A stretch of DNA of 64,000 nucleotides from Oscillospiraceae bacterium (GCA_902786615.1 CADADE010000027.1:1-64000); one strand, 5' to 3'; counted from the stretch's first letter, positions 23,916 to 33,191 are shown. Numbers and translations are program-made. The notes: generated from the sequence alone by a model not told the origin.

Positions 23916-25389
23916 CGGCGTATTCCTCCATGATTTCATAGATGCGCTTCATGTCCAGCGCCGTTCGCACCGCGTCGGCCAGCAGATCATACTGCCGGTT
24001 CCGGTAGGCCGCGCGGGTCTCGATGGCAACGTGTGGAATCGTGAGACCCCTGCGCCGCGCGAGATATGCCGCCAGCTTCTCCACCGGCGCTCCGCTGTCG
24101 AAAAGCCCGTGCAGGTAGGTTCCGAAGACGCTCCCGCAGACCGCGCCGTCCGTCCCGCCGTCCGAAAAGCGGCAGAAGGGCTGTGCGCCGTAGGCCTCGC
24201 TGCGGCCCATGTGAAGCTCATAGCCCGTGAGCGCCGCGCCCGCAAACGGCTCTGCCGTGCAGACGGCGCTGCGGCGCGTGCGGATTTTCTCCCCGGTAAG
24301 CACCGTGTCGACGGGCAGAAGACCCAGGCCGGGAAGCTCCCCCTTTCGCTCCACACCGGCGGGGTCCGAGAGGCTGCGGCCCAGCATCTGATACCCGCCG
24401 CAGACGCCGAGGATCGGCGTGCCGCCCTCCGCCGCACGGAGGATCGCGTCGGCAAGGCCGCATGAGCGCAGCCAGCCGAGATCGTCCATGGTGTTCTTCG
24501 TCCCCGGCAGGAGGATCATATCAGGGCTGCCAAGCTCGTCTGGACGGTTTACATAATATACGCCTATGGAGGGATGCTCTTCGAGGGGCGCAAAATCCGT
24601 GAAGTTGGCAATATGCGGCAGGCGGATCACGGCAAGGCGGAGCGCCCGGTCGGTCTGCTTCCGGGTCAGGCGCGGGGCAAGGCTGTCCTCGTCGTCAAGC
24701 TCTGCGCGGATATAGGGCACCACGCCCAGAACGGGAAGCCCCGTCAGTTCTTCCAACTGGGCAAGACCGGGGCGCAGCAGCTCAACGTCGCCGCGAAATT
24801 TGTTGACGATCATCCCCTCGACGCGCCGCCGCTCCTCGGGTCGAAGCAGGGCGACAGTCCCATAGAGCTGGGCAAAGACGCCGCCCCGGTCGATATCGCC
24901 CGCAAGCAGGACCGGCGCGTTCACAAGCCGGGCAAGACCCATGTTGACAATATCGTCCTGCCGCAGGTTGATCTCCGCCGGGGAACCCGCCCCCTCGATG
25001 ACGAGGATGTCGTTCTCCGCAGAGAGACTCTCAAACGCCGCGAGGATCTCCGGGATAAGGCCGCGCTTCATGCGGAAATATTCCCGCGCGTCATAGTGTC
25101 CGCGCGCCACGCCGTTCACAACAAGCTGGCTGCCCGTATCGCTGGAGGGCTTTAGTAATATCGGGTTCATGCGCACGTCGCACTCCAGCCCTGCCGCCTC
25201 CGCCTGCGCGGCCTGGGCGCGGCCCAGCTCCAGACCGTCCGGGGTGACGAAGCTGTTCAAGGCCATGTTCTGGCTCTTGAAGGGCGCGACGCGATAGCCG
25301 TCCTGCAGGAAGATGCGGCACAGGGCTGTGACCAGCAGGCTCTTGCCCGCGCCGGACATGGTGCCCTGGATCATGATTCGTTTAGCCAT
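23896..25389 (-). CDS. cbiP: Cobyric acid synthase
   Basis: A 497-residue amidotransferase that amidates the b, d, e and g side chains of adenosylcobyrinate diamide. The N-terminal dethiobiotin-synthetase-like ATPase domain starts IMIQGTMSGAGKSLLVTALC, followed by PFKSQNMALNS and VIEGAGSPAEINL. The C-terminal glutaminase domain has the nucleophile motif LGVCGGYQMLG and the late LHGLFD. Full length. It overlaps cobD by 8 bases and cbiC by 20. Confidence 0.95.
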   Translation of the reverse strand: MAKRIMIQGTMSGAGKSLLVTALCRIFLQDGYRVAPFKSQNMALNSFVTPDGLELGRAQAAQAEAAGLECDVRMNPILLKPSSDTGSQLVVNGVARGHYDAREYFRMKRGLIPEILAAFESLSAENDILVIEGAGSPAEINLRQDDIVNMGLARLVNAPVLLAGDIDRGGVFAQLYGTVALLRPEERRRVEGMIVNKFRGDVELLRPGLAQLEELTGLPVLGVVPYIRAELDDEDSLAPRLTRKQTDRALRLAVIRLPHIANFTDFAPLEEHPSIGVYYVNRPDELGSPDMILLPGTKNTMDDLGWLRSCGLADAILRAAEGGTPILGVCGGYQMLGRSLSDPAGVERKGELPGLGLLPVDTVLTGEKIRTRRSAVCTAEPFAGAALTGYELHMGRSEAYGAQPFCRFSDGGTDGAVCGSVFGTYLHGLFDSGAPVEKLAAYLARRRGLTIPHVAIETRAAYRNRQYDLLADAVRTALDMKRIYEIMEEYADEDSAR

Positions 25390-26440
25390 GCAGCACCTCC
25401 CCCAGCATTCTGAGCAGCTGATCGTTTTCCGCCTGCGTGCGGACGGTGGCGCGGTACCAGTTTTCGTCCAGGCCCGCGAAATTGCCGCAAGAGCGGATCA
25501 GGATACCCCGCCGCCGCAGCTTTTCCGAGAGCGCGCCATCCTCCGCGCGAAAGAGCAGGAAGTTTGCCTCGCCCGGGATCACCCGCAGTCGAAGCCCCTC
25601 GAGCGCCGGAATGAGGCGCGCGCGCTCCGCGCCGACAAGGGCGCGCAGCCTCGTGATGTACGCTTCTTCCCGCACTGCCGCGACGCCCGCCGCCTGCGCG
25701 ATACTGGACACAGCCCAGGGCTCGGCGCTCTGTTGCAGCTTTTCCGCCAGGGCCGCGCTGCCGCAGAGGGCATAGCCCAGGCGCAGCCCCGCCATGGCAT
25801 GGGTCTTGGTGAAGGCTTTGAGGATGACAAGGCGCGGCGTCTGCGCAAGCGCCCCGACCAGACTGTGGGCGGCGGGCTCCCGGCAGAAATCCAGAAAGCA
25901 CTCGTCTATGATGAGCGTCATATCCCGCTCCCGGCAGAGCTTCAAAAGAAACTGTGCGGCGCCCCGCTCCGCGAGCCGCCCCGTGGGGTTATTGGGATTG
26001 CAGAGAAACAGCAGTTCCGTGTCCTGTGGGACGCAGGACGCAAGCGCCGCCGTGAGCCGAAAGCCGTCCGCCGCCCGCAGCGGGATAAATGCGATCTCAC
26101 AGTCCTCCGCCTCCAAGGCGCGCGCATACTCGGCAAAAGTCGGCGCAAAGAGCGCCGACTTTTTCGGGCGCAGCGCCCGGCAGAGCCGCCAGATCAGCTC
26201 CGCCGCCCCGTTTCCGCACACGATGTTTTCTTCCGGTACGCCGTGGTATCCTGAGAGTGCCGCCCGCAGCGTGCGGCACAGGGGGTCGGGATAGCGCGCC
26301 GCGTCCGACAGCGCTGCGCTCGCCGCGGCGCGCACCCCGTCCGGCAGGCCGAGGGGGCTGATGTTTGCTGAGAAGTCCAGCGGCCTTGTCCCGTATTCGC
26401 TTTCAAAGCCGGCCCAATCGCCGCCGTGGATGAGTTCCAT
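25382..26440 (-). CDS. cobD: Threonine-phosphate decarboxylase (CobD-type aminotransferase fold)
   Basis: A 352-residue PLP enzyme. It should make (R)-1-aminopropan-2-ol O-phosphate, the linker of the nucleotide loop. The start MELIHGGDWAGFESEYG and LDFSANISPLGLPDGV are characteristic of CobD as opposed to histidinol-phosphate aminotransferase, its closest relative. PLP-site motifs: LFLCNPNNPTG, IIDECFLDF and the lysine in ILKAFTKTHAMAGLRLGY. The start at 26440 is chosen at this motif, although the frame stays open for about 100 codons upstream through cbiB. It lies 13 bases after cbiB. Confidence 0.92.
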   Translation of the reverse strand: MELIHGGDWAGFESEYGTRPLDFSANISPLGLPDGVRAAASAALSDAARYPDPLCRTLRAALSGYHGVPEENIVCGNGAAELIWRLCRALRPKKSALFAPTFAEYARALEAEDCEIAFIPLRAADGFRLTAALASCVPQDTELLFLCNPNNPTGRLAERGAAQFLLKLCRERDMTLIIDECFLDFCREPAAHSLVGALAQTPRLVILKAFTKTHAMAGLRLGYALCGSAALAEKLQQSAEPWAVSSIAQAAGVAAVREEAYITRLRALVGAERARLIPALEGLRLRVIPGEANFLLFRAEDGALSEKLRRRGILIRSCGNFAGLDENWYRATVRTQAENDQLLRMLGEVLHG

Positions 26441-26453
26441 TGTTCTTCCCTCT

Positions 26454-27422
26454 CTATCCTGCGCAGAGCAGCAGCCGCAGCGCCCCGAGCACCGCGAGGC
26501 CCAGAAGCGCCCCGGCGTATTCCAGGCGGCAGGCGCGGCGGATATCGTCCGGGACGATCTCGCGGCGCGCATCACCGATCCAGGGCTTCTCGTGCAGCAC
26601 GCCGAAGTAGCGCGCCGGGCCGCAGAGCCGCAGGCCCAGCGCACCCGCCATCGCCGCCTCGCACTGGGCGGAATTGGGGCTTGCGTGTTTTCTGCGATCC
26701 CGCTTCCACACGCGCAGGGCCGAGGCCGCATCCTCCCCCAGAAGCCATGCCGCCGCGATCAGCAGCAGCGCTGCGAGGCGGGCGGGGAGATAGTTTGCCG
26801 CGTCGTCCAGCTTTGCCGGGGCGCGGCCGAAATGGAGATAGCGCTCGTTTTTGTACCCCAGCATGCTGTCCATGGTGTTGACGGCCTTGTAGCAGAGCGA
26901 AAGCGGCGCGCCGCCGAGCAGCATCCAGAAAAGCGGCGCGATCACCCCGTCGGAGAAGTTCTCCGCCACCGTCTCCACCGCCGCGCGGGCAACGCCCTCA
27001 GCGCTGAGATTATCGGTATCACGGCCCACGATGCGCGAGACGGCCCTGCGGGCGGCATCCAGCCCCGCGCTTTCCAGCGCGGTCTTGACGCGCATGGCCT
27101 CCACGCGCAGATCCTTGATTGCAAGCGCCTGCCAGCACCAGATCACCTCCAGGGCAAAGGCCAGGGGCGGGGACCATTTGTTCAGATGATGCAGGATAAG
27201 CCTGCCGAGGGCATAGGTCCCGACGCTCATGACGAGCGCCAGCAGGAGCCCCGCGCGGTATTCGCCCCGCGGCGTTTTGGGAAACAGAGCGCGCAGGCGC
27301 TTTTCCAGGGCGCTGATCGCCCTGCCCATGAGCACCACGGGATGCATGGGGGTGAGCCACGCCGGATCGCCCAGCAGCAGGTCGAGCGCAAAGCCGCACA
27401 CGGCGGCAAGGAGAATCCTCAT
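26454..27422 (-). CDS. cbiB: Adenosylcobinamide-phosphate synthase
   Basis: A 322-residue membrane protein that joins aminopropanol phosphate to cobyric acid. The family features are LDLLLGDPAWLTPMHPVVLMGR at the start, DTDNLSAEGVARAAVETVAENFSDGVIAPLFW in the middle and AVNTMDSMLGYKNERY. Four to five hydrophobic helices are apparent. It overlaps cobC by 4 bases (ATGA) and precedes cobD, which makes its substrate. Confidence 0.94.
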   Translation of the reverse strand: MRILLAAVCGFALDLLLGDPAWLTPMHPVVLMGRAISALEKRLRALFPKTPRGEYRAGLLLALVMSVGTYALGRLILHHLNKWSPPLAFALEVIWCWQALAIKDLRVEAMRVKTALESAGLDAARRAVSRIVGRDTDNLSAEGVARAAVETVAENFSDGVIAPLFWMLLGGAPLSLCYKAVNTMDSMLGYKNERYLHFGRAPAKLDDAANYLPARLAALLLIAAAWLLGEDAASALRVWKRDRRKHASPNSAQCEAAMAGALGLRLCGPARYFGVLHEKPWIGDARREIVPDDIRRACRLEYAGALLGLAVLGALRLLLCAG

Positions 27423-27982
27423 TTCAGCCAGTCCACCTCTTGCAAAACGCGCAGCCGCTCTCCGTCATAATCCAGCTCCCAGCCGCAGCCGCAGGGGCGC
27501 TGCCACTGCCAGTATTCCCGCGCGGGCTCGCCCCAGCGCTCCAGCGCCGCCATCTGCGTACCGCCGTGGGCGACGATCACAAGCGGGTCCTCCCCGCCTT
27601 GCAGCAGCGCCTCAAGCGTGCCGCAGATCCGCGCGGAATATGCCGCCCTATCCTCGCCGCCGGGGCAGCGGCCCGTGCAGCCGCCGTCCACCCAGGCGCG
27701 GTACGCGGGGTCGTTTTCCATCTCCCACCAGCCGCGCCCCTCGAACGCGCCGAAGTCCATCTCCCGCAGATCGTAAAGCACGGTCTGCGCAGCCTCCGGG
27801 AACAGGATCGCCGCCGTCTCCGTCGCGCGACGCAGGGGCGAGACATAGACGCGCGCGGGGGCAAAATCCGCCTTTCTCAGCGCCGCGAGGCCCCGATCGG
27901 AAAGCCCAACGTCCAGCGCGCCCTGGTAGCGTTTTTCTTCGCCGAGGCGGGTGAGGCCGTGGCGAATGAGATAGACCTTCAC
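27419..27982 (-). CDS. cobC: Alpha-ribazole phosphatase (histidine phosphatase family)
   Basis: A 187-residue phosphatase with the phosphohistidine motif LIRHGLTRLGE at residues 5-15, the second histidine in IVAHGGTQMA, and MDFGAFEGRGWWEM, seen in CobC and phosphoglycerate-mutase relatives. In this context it should dephosphorylate alpha-ribazole phosphate. The start is GTG, overlapping the previous stop as GTGA, and its ribosome site AAGGGGGA lies within the upstream gene's last codons. Confidence 0.88.
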   Translation of the reverse strand: MKVYLIRHGLTRLGEEKRYQGALDVGLSDRGLAALRKADFAPARVYVSPLRRATETAAILFPEAAQTVLYDLREMDFGAFEGRGWWEMENDPAYRAWVDGGCTGRCPGGEDRAAYSARICGTLEALLQGGEDPLVIVAHGGTQMAALERWGEPAREYWQWQRPCGCGWELDYDGERLRVLQEVDWLK

Positions 27983-28311
27983 GGCAGCTCCCCCTTCAAA
28001 AGCTGCGGCAGACCGCAGCAGACGCGGATCACCGTGTCGGCCCGCGCCGCCAGCAGGCAGGCAAGCCGCCCCGCGGCCTCTCGCTTCTCGCGCGCCTGTT
28101 TCTCAACGGGAATCAGTCCGCCGCCGAGCTCCGTGGCGATGACGATTTCCTTCTGTGAAAGCGCATCCGCAAGCGCCGGGAGATCCGCGCCGTACGCAAG
28201 CTCCTGCACGTCCCGGACGGAACATGCGGCAAGCTCCGCCTCTGTGAGTCCAAGAGCCGCGCGGATATATTCGCTTTTTCCCGCATAGAGCGGGCCGGTG
28301 ACAAAGATCAT
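27979..28311 (-). CDS. Short CobU-like P-loop protein
   Basis: A 110-residue protein resembling the ends of adenosylcobinamide kinase/guanylyltransferase. It has a P-loop (FVTGPLYAGKSEY, 3-15), then IATELGGGLIPVEKQAREKREAAGRLACLLAARADTVIRV-like sequence in place of the CobU TNEVGxGIVPxxxxAR...GxLNQxLA region; this is stated from memory of the family. The part with the guanylylated histidine is missing. Its last codons (LPQLLKGELP then GTGA) almost duplicate the end of the full CobU at 29113. It may be a diverged cobU duplicate kept for a partial or new role in the operon. GGAG lies about ten bases before the ATG. Confidence 0.7.
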   Translation of the reverse strand: MIFVTGPLYAGKSEYIRAALGLTEAELAACSVRDVQELAYGADLPALADALSQKEIVIATELGGGLIPVEKQAREKREAAGRLACLLAARADTVIRVCCGLPQLLKGELP

Positions 28312-28360
28312 AATACTGTAACTCCTTCCGTCATCGCCGCAGACGGCGCTGACAGCTCCC

Positions 28361-29116
28361 TCACAGCGGGAGCCATTGTCTTGCGACGAGCGCCAGGAGC
28401 ATCCAGAGCTCCGCCGTCTGTAAAAACCACCCGGCGAGATCCCCCGAGAGGCCGCCGAAATCCTTCTTGCACATGCGGCGATAGTACAGGAACACCAGCG
28501 CCGCCGCAAGCACCGTCTCCCCCGCCCGCGACAGGAGCAGCCAAAGCGCGAGCAGTACTGACATCGCCGCGAGCAGAGCGCGCACGCGCTTTTTATCCGC
28601 GGTCTCGGCAAAGGAGCGGGCAAGCCCGCTGCCGGGGCGGAGCGGAAAGAGCGTCAGCGCAAGGCCGGAGAGCGCCCGGGACAGGCAGAACAGCCCCAGC
28701 AGCACCGGCAGGCGCAGCGTTTTCGTCGAGGTCCACAGGGCAAAATCCGCGATAAAAAACACGCAGAGCCGAATTGCGGCAAACGCGCCGAGGTGGGGGT
28801 CTTTCAGGATTTCCTGCCGCTTTTCAATGCCGGAGTGGGAAGACAGCGCATCGCAGGTGTCCGAATAGCCATCCAGGTGGATGCCGCCCGTAATGAGTAC
28901 CGGCAGCAGGCAGAGGATAGCGCCGCGCAGAAGCGCGGGCAGGGCAAGGCGCGCGCACAGAAGCTCCCAGCCCCACAGAGACAGGGCGATGACCGCGCCC
29001 ACGAGCGGGAAGGCGCAGAGGCTGTATTTCATATTCCGCGCATTCCAGGCAAACTGCGGCATGGGGATCGCCGAGAACATGGAGAAGGCCACGGCGACGG
29101 TTTCCAGTACGATCAC
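28361..29116 (-). CDS. cobS: Cobalamin synthase (adenosylcobinamide-GDP ribazoletransferase)
   Basis: A 251-residue polytopic membrane enzyme that joins alpha-ribazole to adenosylcobinamide-GDP. Motifs: FSMFSAIPMP near the start, ITGGIHLDGYSDTCDALSSH (about 85-105) with the metal-binding acidic residues, and LKDPHLGAFA. Five or more hydrophobic helices follow. I start it at GTG 29116, overlapping the cobU stop as GTGA; this gives the normal family length, while the in-frame ATG upstream lies within cobU. Confidence 0.93.
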   Translation of the reverse strand: MIVLETVAVAFSMFSAIPMPQFAWNARNMKYSLCAFPLVGAVIALSLWGWELLCARLALPALLRGAILCLLPVLITGGIHLDGYSDTCDALSSHSGIEKRQEILKDPHLGAFAAIRLCVFFIADFALWTSTKTLRLPVLLGLFCLSRALSGLALTLFPLRPGSGLARSFAETADKKRVRALLAAMSVLLALWLLLSRAGETVLAAALVFLYYRRMCKKDFGGLSGDLAGWFLQTAELWMLLALVARQWLPL

Positions 29117-29625
29117 GGCAGTTCCCCCTTCAAAATGTTCGGCAGAGAGCACACGACTTCGACCACAAGATCAGCGCGGGCGGCAAGCGCCCGGTTCAGC
29201 TCGGCAAGCGCGCGCATGTAGCGAAGGCAGTCCTCGTCATAGTCCGCGCCGCCGGAGAAGACCTCATTCGTAACGATCGTGAGGTTTTCGGCGTTTTCGA
29301 TCAGGCTCGCAAGCCCCCGCTGTACGGCGTCGATCCCGCCGCCTGTCGGCTCATAGAGTTCGTTTGCCAGCAGGTTGGAGAGATCCTCCAGCAGGACATC
29401 GGCCCCGTCCGGGATGGCGGCATGCTGAAGGTCAAGGCCGCGCTCCAGGGTTTCAAAGCCCCGGCCCGCCCGCTGGGCGCGGTGTTTTTCGATGCGGGCG
29501 CGGCTCTCCGCGCCGTGCGGAAGCATGGCGGCAAGATAGAGCCTTTTCCCCGGCAGGCGGCAGACCAGCGCCTCGGCAAAGGCGCTCTTGCCGCTGCCCG
29601 CGCCGCCGATAATCAGTGTCAGCAT
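29113..29625 (-). CDS. cobU: Adenosylcobinamide kinase / guanylyltransferase
   Basis: A 170-residue CobU. The P-loop is LIIGGAGSGKSAFAEALV (4-21). The histidine that carries GMP is in ARIEKHRAQR (about 43-52). VLLEDLSNLLANELY and IVTNEVFSGG follow the family pattern. It phosphorylates adenosylcobinamide and then transfers GMP. The C-terminus LPNILKGELP encodes AAGGGGGA, the ribosome site for the overlapping cobS. Confidence 0.92.
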   Translation of the reverse strand: MLTLIIGGAGSGKSAFAEALVCRLPGKRLYLAAMLPHGAESRARIEKHRAQRAGRGFETLERGLDLQHAAIPDGADVLLEDLSNLLANELYEPTGGGIDAVQRGLASLIENAENLTIVTNEVFSGGADYDEDCLRYMRALAELNRALAARADLVVEVVCSLPNILKGELP

Positions 29626-29632
29626 GGCGGCC

Positions 29633-30694
29633 TCATTTCTGCGGGGTGTAGGCTTCGATGCCGAGACGCTCGAAGCTCTGGCCGCTGCGGTAGAGCGTGA
29701 GAGCCATGTCGAGAAGCGGCAGAAGCATCACCGCGCCGCTGCCTTCGCCGAGGCGCATGTCGGCATGCAGGGGGGCGCTGAGCCCCAGCGCGTGCAGCAG
29801 GAGCTCTCCGGCGGGCTCGGACGAGACATGGCTTGCCAGGAGCGCCTTTTTGACCCCGGGGGAGAGGCACAGGGCACAGAGCGCCGCCGCCGCGCTGATG
29901 AAGCCGTCGACCACGGCGGGGACGTTTGCCGCCGCTGCGCCGAGATATGCCCCGCACATGGCGGCAAGATCGAGCCCGCCGACCTTTGTGAGCACGTCCA
30001 CAGCGTCGCGCTCATCGGGGCTGTTTTGTGCAAGGGCGCGTTCGATGACCGCGCGTTTTCGTTTGAGCCCCGCGTCCGAGAGGCCCGCGCCGCGCCCGGT
30101 GACGCTCTTCACGTCAAGCCCCAGCAGGGCGCAGACGACTGCCGCGGCGGTGGTGGTGTTGCCGATGCCCATCTCCCCGATCAACAGGAGTTTCGCGCCG
30201 TCCCGCGCGTTCTCCCTGGCGAGCTCTACCCCGTTCAGCATGGCGGCAAGGCACTCGTCCCGCGTCATGGCGGGGGCGCGGCTGATATCCCCGGTGCCGT
30301 TTCGGACGCGGCGGTTCAGAACGCCCGGATGGCCGGGAAAGTCCAGCATGCCCATATCCACCGGGATCACGCGGCAGTCCGCGCAGCCTGCCATGGGGCT
30401 CACGCTGCTGCGGCCCTCGGCGAGGGCGGCGGCGACCTTCGCGGTCACGCCGCTGTCGCACTGGGTCACGCCCTGCGCCACCACGCCGTTATCCGCGCAG
30501 AAGACCAGAAGGCGGCGGTCGTCGATGTGCAGGTCGGCGCGGCCACTGAGCGCGGCAAGCTTCGTGACCATGTCCTCAAAGAGGCCAAGGCTTCCCAGGG
30601 GCTTGGCGAGGCTGTCCCACCGGCGCTTTGCCGCCGCACGCGCCGTTTCATCCGGCGGGGTGATGCTTTCAATTATGTCATAGATGCTTTCCAT
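29633..30694 (-). CDS. cobT: Nicotinate-nucleotide-dimethylbenzimidazole phosphoribosyltransferase
   Basis: A 353-residue CobT that activates the lower-ligand base to its alpha-ribotide. Signatures: RRWDSLAKPLGSLGLFE, FCADNGVVAQGVTQCDSGVT, GEMGIGNTTTAAAV, VGGLDLAAMCG and the catalytic glutamate in MRLGEGSGAVML. It overlaps the end of cbiA by 22 bases. No benzimidazole synthesis genes (bza) are near, so the native lower ligand cannot be told. Confidence 0.95.
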   Translation of the reverse strand: MESIYDIIESITPPDETARAAAKRRWDSLAKPLGSLGLFEDMVTKLAALSGRADLHIDDRRLLVFCADNGVVAQGVTQCDSGVTAKVAAALAEGRSSVSPMAGCADCRVIPVDMGMLDFPGHPGVLNRRVRNGTGDISRAPAMTRDECLAAMLNGVELARENARDGAKLLLIGEMGIGNTTTAAAVVCALLGLDVKSVTGRGAGLSDAGLKRKRAVIERALAQNSPDERDAVDVLTKVGGLDLAAMCGAYLGAAAANVPAVVDGFISAAAALCALCLSPGVKKALLASHVSSEPAGELLLHALGLSAPLHADMRLGEGSGAVMLLPLLDMALTLYRSGQSFERLGIEAYTPQK

Positions 30695-32019
30695 TGTTCA
30701 CACGCCTTTACAAAACGCTCGGCAAGGGGCTTTTCCCCGCAGAAGTGCAGGTGCGGAAACGCGGCATAGAGACTCGGCGTCGCGAAACCGCAGCGCCATG
30801 TTCTGCCGTCGGCCTTTTCCGCGCAAAGCGCCGCCCCGTTTTCCGTCGAATCCCAATAGTGAAACTCATGCGCCGGGAGTTTTTCCCCTGCCCGGAAGAG
30901 CAGAGAATCCAGTGGCGCGCGGAGCGTCAGATACCCGAAGCGTTGGAGCCGCTCCGTTTTGAAGCCGTGACCGGGCAGCGCGCCGCATTGGGGGAAGCTG
31001 TGCCCCTCAGCGTCCTCCAGGCTCTGCTGTAGATAGAGGAAGCCCCCGCACTCCGCCACGGTGGGGAGCCCGCGCCCGACCGCCTCCATGATGCTGCGGC
31101 GCATCGTCTCGTTCTCCGAGAGGGCGCGCGCGTGCAGCTCGGGATAGCCGCCGGGGAGATAGAGCCCGTCCGCGTCCGGAAGCGCCGCGTCGTGCAGGGG
31201 GCTGAAAAAGACGAGCTCCGCCCCGGCCCCACGCAGGGCGTCCAGATTGTCCGCGTAGAGAAAGCAGAACGCTTCATCCCGCGCAACGGCGATACGGCAT
31301 TTCGCCTTCCCCTCGAGGGGAAGCCGATTTGCACAGCCTTGCAAACCGGGGCATTTCCCCAGCGCCAGCAGCCGGTCAAGGTCAAGATACCGCTCCGCCG
31401 CGTCCCCCAGGGCGGCAAGCCGCGCCTCGAGGCCGTGGATTTCCTGCGCGGTCATGAGGCCGAGGTGGCGGCTCTCAAAGCGCGCCGCCTCCATCGGGGG
31501 CAGAAAGCCCAGCACGGGCAGCCCCGTCTCCCGTTCCAGGACCGGGGCGAGTACCATAGCCCGCTTTTCCGGGCAGCATGTGAGGAGCAGGGCCGCAATG
31601 CCGCTCTCCGGGCGAAAGCCCAGCAGACCGCGGATCTGCGCGGCGAGGGTGAGGGCGCTGCCCTGCGGCGGCACGGCAAGCACTGCGGGCGTCCCCGTCA
31701 GCCGTGCGAGCCGATACGCGCTGGCCTCGTCCGTGTAATTCAGGCCGTCGTAATAGCCCATGGCCCCCTCGACGAGGGCGAAGTCCGCCTCCGCGCGCGC
31801 GAGGGTAGAGCGCACCCCGTCCTCGCCCTGCAGGAACAGATCGAGGTTCCGGCAGGGCACGCCCAGCGCCCGCTCATGGAACATGGGGTCGATGTAATCG
31901 GGGCCGCACTTGAAGGCGCTCAGCCTCACGCCCCGCTTTTTCAGCGCCGCGAGGATGGCGCAGCCTGTCACGGTCTTGCCCGCGCCGCTTCCCATGGCGG
32001 TGAGCATGAGCGTTTTCAT
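30673..32019 (-). CDS. cbiA: Cobyrinate a,c-diamide synthase
   Basis: A 448-residue glutamine-dependent amidase acting on the a and c carboxylates. The ATPase domain starts LMLTAMGSGAGKTVTGCAIL, with FKCGPDYIDPMFH and VEGAMGYYDGL. The C-terminal glutaminase domain has YLPGGYPELHA, the nucleophile in VAECGGFLYL, and AHEFHYWDS. The ATG at 32019 overlaps the cbiET stop (ATGA) and is preferred to an ATG three codons earlier. Confidence 0.94.
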   Translation of the reverse strand: MKTLMLTAMGSGAGKTVTGCAILAALKKRGVRLSAFKCGPDYIDPMFHERALGVPCRNLDLFLQGEDGVRSTLARAEADFALVEGAMGYYDGLNYTDEASAYRLARLTGTPAVLAVPPQGSALTLAAQIRGLLGFRPESGIAALLLTCCPEKRAMVLAPVLERETGLPVLGFLPPMEAARFESRHLGLMTAQEIHGLEARLAALGDAAERYLDLDRLLALGKCPGLQGCANRLPLEGKAKCRIAVARDEAFCFLYADNLDALRGAGAELVFFSPLHDAALPDADGLYLPGGYPELHARALSENETMRRSIMEAVGRGLPTVAECGGFLYLQQSLEDAEGHSFPQCGALPGHGFKTERLQRFGYLTLRAPLDSLLFRAGEKLPAHEFHYWDSTENGAALCAEKADGRTWRCGFATPSLYAAFPHLHFCGEKPLAERFVKACEQWKASMT

Positions 32020-33191
32020 GTCGTCCACCCCGTGAGCAGGAAGACGGGATTTTGCGCCAGCAGCAGCGTAAGGCCGCCCGCCGCCTTGCCGCGGCTGACG
32101 GCAAGCTGCGTCACATCCGTCTCATAGCCGAGCTCCCGCAGCGCGGTATAGCCCTGGTGCAGGCTTTCCAGCGTGATCGCCGCCACGCAGACCCGCGCCG
32201 CGGGATTGGCTGCGTGGACGCTGCGCAGGATCTCATTCAGCTTTCCGCCGCTGCCGCCGACAAAGACCGCATCGGGCTTCGGAAGCTCCGTAAGCACGTC
32301 CGGCGCTTCGCCCTTTACGAGGCGCAGGTTCCACGCGCCGTGCCGGACGCGGTTTTCCCTCGCCAGCGCAAGGGCGGCGTCCTCCCGCTCCACGCCCCAG
32401 ACCGCGCGGCATTGGAGCGCAAGCTCGACCGAGACGCTGCCCGTGCCCGCGCCGACGTCCCAGCAGAGCTCCTCCGGCCCGACCGCGAGCTTGGCGAGGG
32501 CCGCGGCGCGAACTTCCTGCTTGGTCATGGGGATCCTTTCCGCCCTGCAAAATTCCCCGTCCGGGATGCCGGGCGTGCGGCGCGGCGGGCGCGGCGCAGG
32601 CTCGACCAGCAGCACCGCAAGCGGCGAATAGCTCCACTCCGCAAGCTCCGCCGCGCTGCCGACCGTCACGCGCTCGCGCGCCGTGCCGAGGTCTTCCCCG
32701 ACGCTGACCTGCAAAAAGCCAAGTCCGGCGTCACGCAGTTCCCGGCAGATCGCGGCGGGGCTTTGTCTTCCCCCGGTGAGGAAGAAGACGGGACTTCCCA
32801 GGCAGACCGCCGAGAGCACATCGCAGTCCGTCCCGTGGGCGGAGCGGAGAAGCCAGTCCTGCCAGGGTCTTCCCAGGCGCGCGGCGAAGAGCTGGACGCT
32901 CGATATGCCGGGGAGCACGCGCACGTCCGCGTCCTCCAGCCGCGGCAGCAGCAGGCGCGCACCGGAATAAAAGCCCGTGTCCCCGCTTAAAAGGACGGCG
33001 ATCTCCTCCGCGTCCGTCTCCCGTATGGCCGTGATAACGGCGTCCGCCGTGACGGCCTCGATCCGGGGGCTGCCCCCGCCGTATTGTTCCAGCAGGCGGC
33101 GGGAGCCGATCAGAAGCCCGGCCCGTTCTATCGCGGCGCGGGCGTCTTCTGTGAGGTCTCCGCAGCCGCAGCCGATGAGTGCGACGCTCAT
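32016..33191 (-). CDS. cbiET: Fused cobalt-precorrin-7 C5- and precorrin-6B C15-methyltransferase
   Basis: A 391-residue fusion of CbiE (about 1-200) and CbiT (about 205-391), equivalent to CobL. The CbiE part has VALIGCGCGDLT, VLLSGDTGFYSGARLLL and LPGISSVQLFAARLG. The CbiT part opens with FCRAERIPMTKQEVRAAALAKL and has the SAM-binding loop CWDVGAGTGSVSVELAL and DAVFVGGSGGKLNEIL. It methylates C5 and C15 and decarboxylates the C12 side chain. It overlaps cbiF and cbiA by 4 bases each. Confidence 0.94.
   Translation of the reverse strand: MSVALIGCGCGDLTEDARAAIERAGLLIGSRRLLEQYGGGSPRIEAVTADAVITAIRETDAEEIAVLLSGDTGFYSGARLLLPRLEDADVRVLPGISSVQLFAARLGRPWQDWLLRSAHGTDCDVLSAVCLGSPVFFLTGGRQSPAAICRELRDAGLGFLQVSVGEDLGTARERVTVGSAAELAEWSYSPLAVLLVEPAPRPPRRTPGIPDGEFCRAERIPMTKQEVRAAALAKLAVGPEELCWDVGAGTGSVSVELALQCRAVWGVEREDAALALARENRVRHGAWNLRLVKGEAPDVLTELPKPDAVFVGGSGGKLNEILRSVHAANPAARVCVAAITLESLHQGYTALRELGYETDVTQLAVSRGKAAGGLTLLLAQNPVFLLTGWTT

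Noticed and set aside
26441..26731. Upstream extension of cobD
   Set aside because: The extra codons overlap cbiB in another frame and lack similarity; CobD proteins start near MELIHGG.
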